From NCBI RefSeq assembly GCF_034555375.1, contig NZ_CP140706.1, positions 983,001 to 1,047,000 on the forward strand: 64,000 bases of DNA, read 5' to 3'. The first letter of the stretch is position 1; each line of letters begins with the position of its first letter. This document shows positions 63,623 to 64,000 of the stretch, one piece after another. Under the pieces are notes generated by a model, which was not told where the DNA came from, searched no databases, and saw nothing but the letters and a program-made list of their open reading frames with translations. The position numbers and the translations under genes are program-made. The stretch is from Pseudomonas sp. B33.4 (GTDB lineage: Bacteria; Pseudomonadota; Gammaproteobacteria; Pseudomonadales; Pseudomonadaceae).

Positions 63623-64000
63623 TGCCTCTTGCCGAGATTCCTCTGTGTGTCTGGCGCAAACGCAGCCAGACGTTTGTCTTTCGTGGTCAGCCGATTCGCT
63701 ACTGGACGGCGGGGCAGGGTGAGCCGCTGTTGCTGATCCACGGCTTCCCGACCGCCAGTTGGGATTGGCATTACCTGTGGCAGCCGCTGGCCCAGCGATA
63801 CCGAGTGATAGCATGCGACATGCTCGGCTTTGGCGATTCGGCCAAACCGCTCAATCACACCTACAGCCTGCTGGAACAGGCTGACCTGCAGCAGGCCTTG
63901 CTCGCGCATTTGCAGGTCGAGCAACCGGTGCATGTGCTTGCGCACGATTACGGTGACAGCGTTGCGCAGGAACTGCTCGCCCGGCACTACGAAGACCTGA
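63622..64000 (+). CDS. Alpha/beta hydrolase (cut by right edge)
   Basis: 126 residues are visible. The oxyanion-hole motif LLIHGFPTASWDWHYLW and the DMLGFGDSAKP stretch are typical of the haloalkane-dehalogenase/epoxide-hydrolase-like branch. HDYGDSVAQELL holds the nucleophile elbow with Asp where Ser is more usual, which supports the dehalogenase/epoxide-hydrolase type. The rest lies outside the window. Co-translated with the aldolase-like gene. Confidence 0.85.
   Translation, partial: MPLAEIPLCVWRKRSQTFVFRGQPIRYWTAGQGEPLLLIHGFPTASWDWHYLWQPLAQRYRVIACDMLGFGDSAKPLNHTYSLLEQADLQQALLAHLQVEQPVHVLAHDYGDSVAQELLARHYEDL

Overview
The window is chromosomal DNA of a Pseudomonas, most likely the P. fluorescens complex. 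This rests on high GC, the gene order (gatCAB|mreBCD, rpoN-hpf-ptsN-rapZ-ptsO, mlaFEDCB-ibaG-murA-hisG, fagA-fumC-orfX-sodA, cysZ|trxB) and several families of Pseudomonas REP/REPIN repeats. It is mostly conserved core genome. I see no rRNA, tRNA, prophage, insertion sequence or CRISPR array.

Layout. 1-3158: gatB (cut by the left edge), gatA and gatC on the minus strand. 3370-14647: mreBCD, maf, rng, a giant AsmA-like protein (yhdP), a nitrilase and tldD. 14743-20743: yjgA, pmbA, then the iron-regulated fagA-fumC-orfX-sodA operon and a ZIP transporter. 20779-27805 (minus): the nitrogen-PTS/RpoN block and the LPS transport/Kdo block (lptB-A-C, kdsC-kdsD). 28081-36046 (plus): mlaFEDCB, ibaG-murA, hisG, hisD-hisC. 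36047-36633: a 131-bp tandem repeat array. 36634-41579: a DUF4198/TonB-receptor pair behind a large palindrome, algW, and a Nif3-like gene. 41813-45128: cysD and cysNC, split by a four-helix-bundle gene. 45306-49755: acyltransferase-pta, DUF3565, slyD, glutathione peroxidase. 49923-54430: an Old Yellow Enzyme, a glycosyltransferase, cysZ, trxB. 54614-60672: HopJ-like, DUF1244, folX-folE-folM, an ABM protein, a LitR/PplR-type MerR regulator, a PilZ-like protein, a short LOV photoreceptor and a flavodoxin. 60662-64000: a LysR regulator, cidAB/lrgAB, and an aldolase-hydrolase pair cut by the right edge.

How the genes work together. Much of the window builds and maintains the envelope: MreBCD (shape), LptABC and KdsCD (LPS), Mla (phospholipid balance), MurA (peptidoglycan) and AlgW (envelope stress). 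CysZ, CysD and CysNC take up and activate sulfate. FagA, FumC and SodA are the low-iron, oxidative-stress response.

The most interesting region is 55340-60672. A short LOV blue-light receptor with its photoactive cysteine lies close to a LitR-family MerR regulator whose cobalamin-binding positions are substituted. That pairing matches the PplR/PpSB-LOV light switches known from P. putida. Here it sits beside a pterin (folE) operon. The four-helix-bundle gene inside the cys locus, the tandem array and the operator-like palindrome at the TonB receptor are the other accessory signals.
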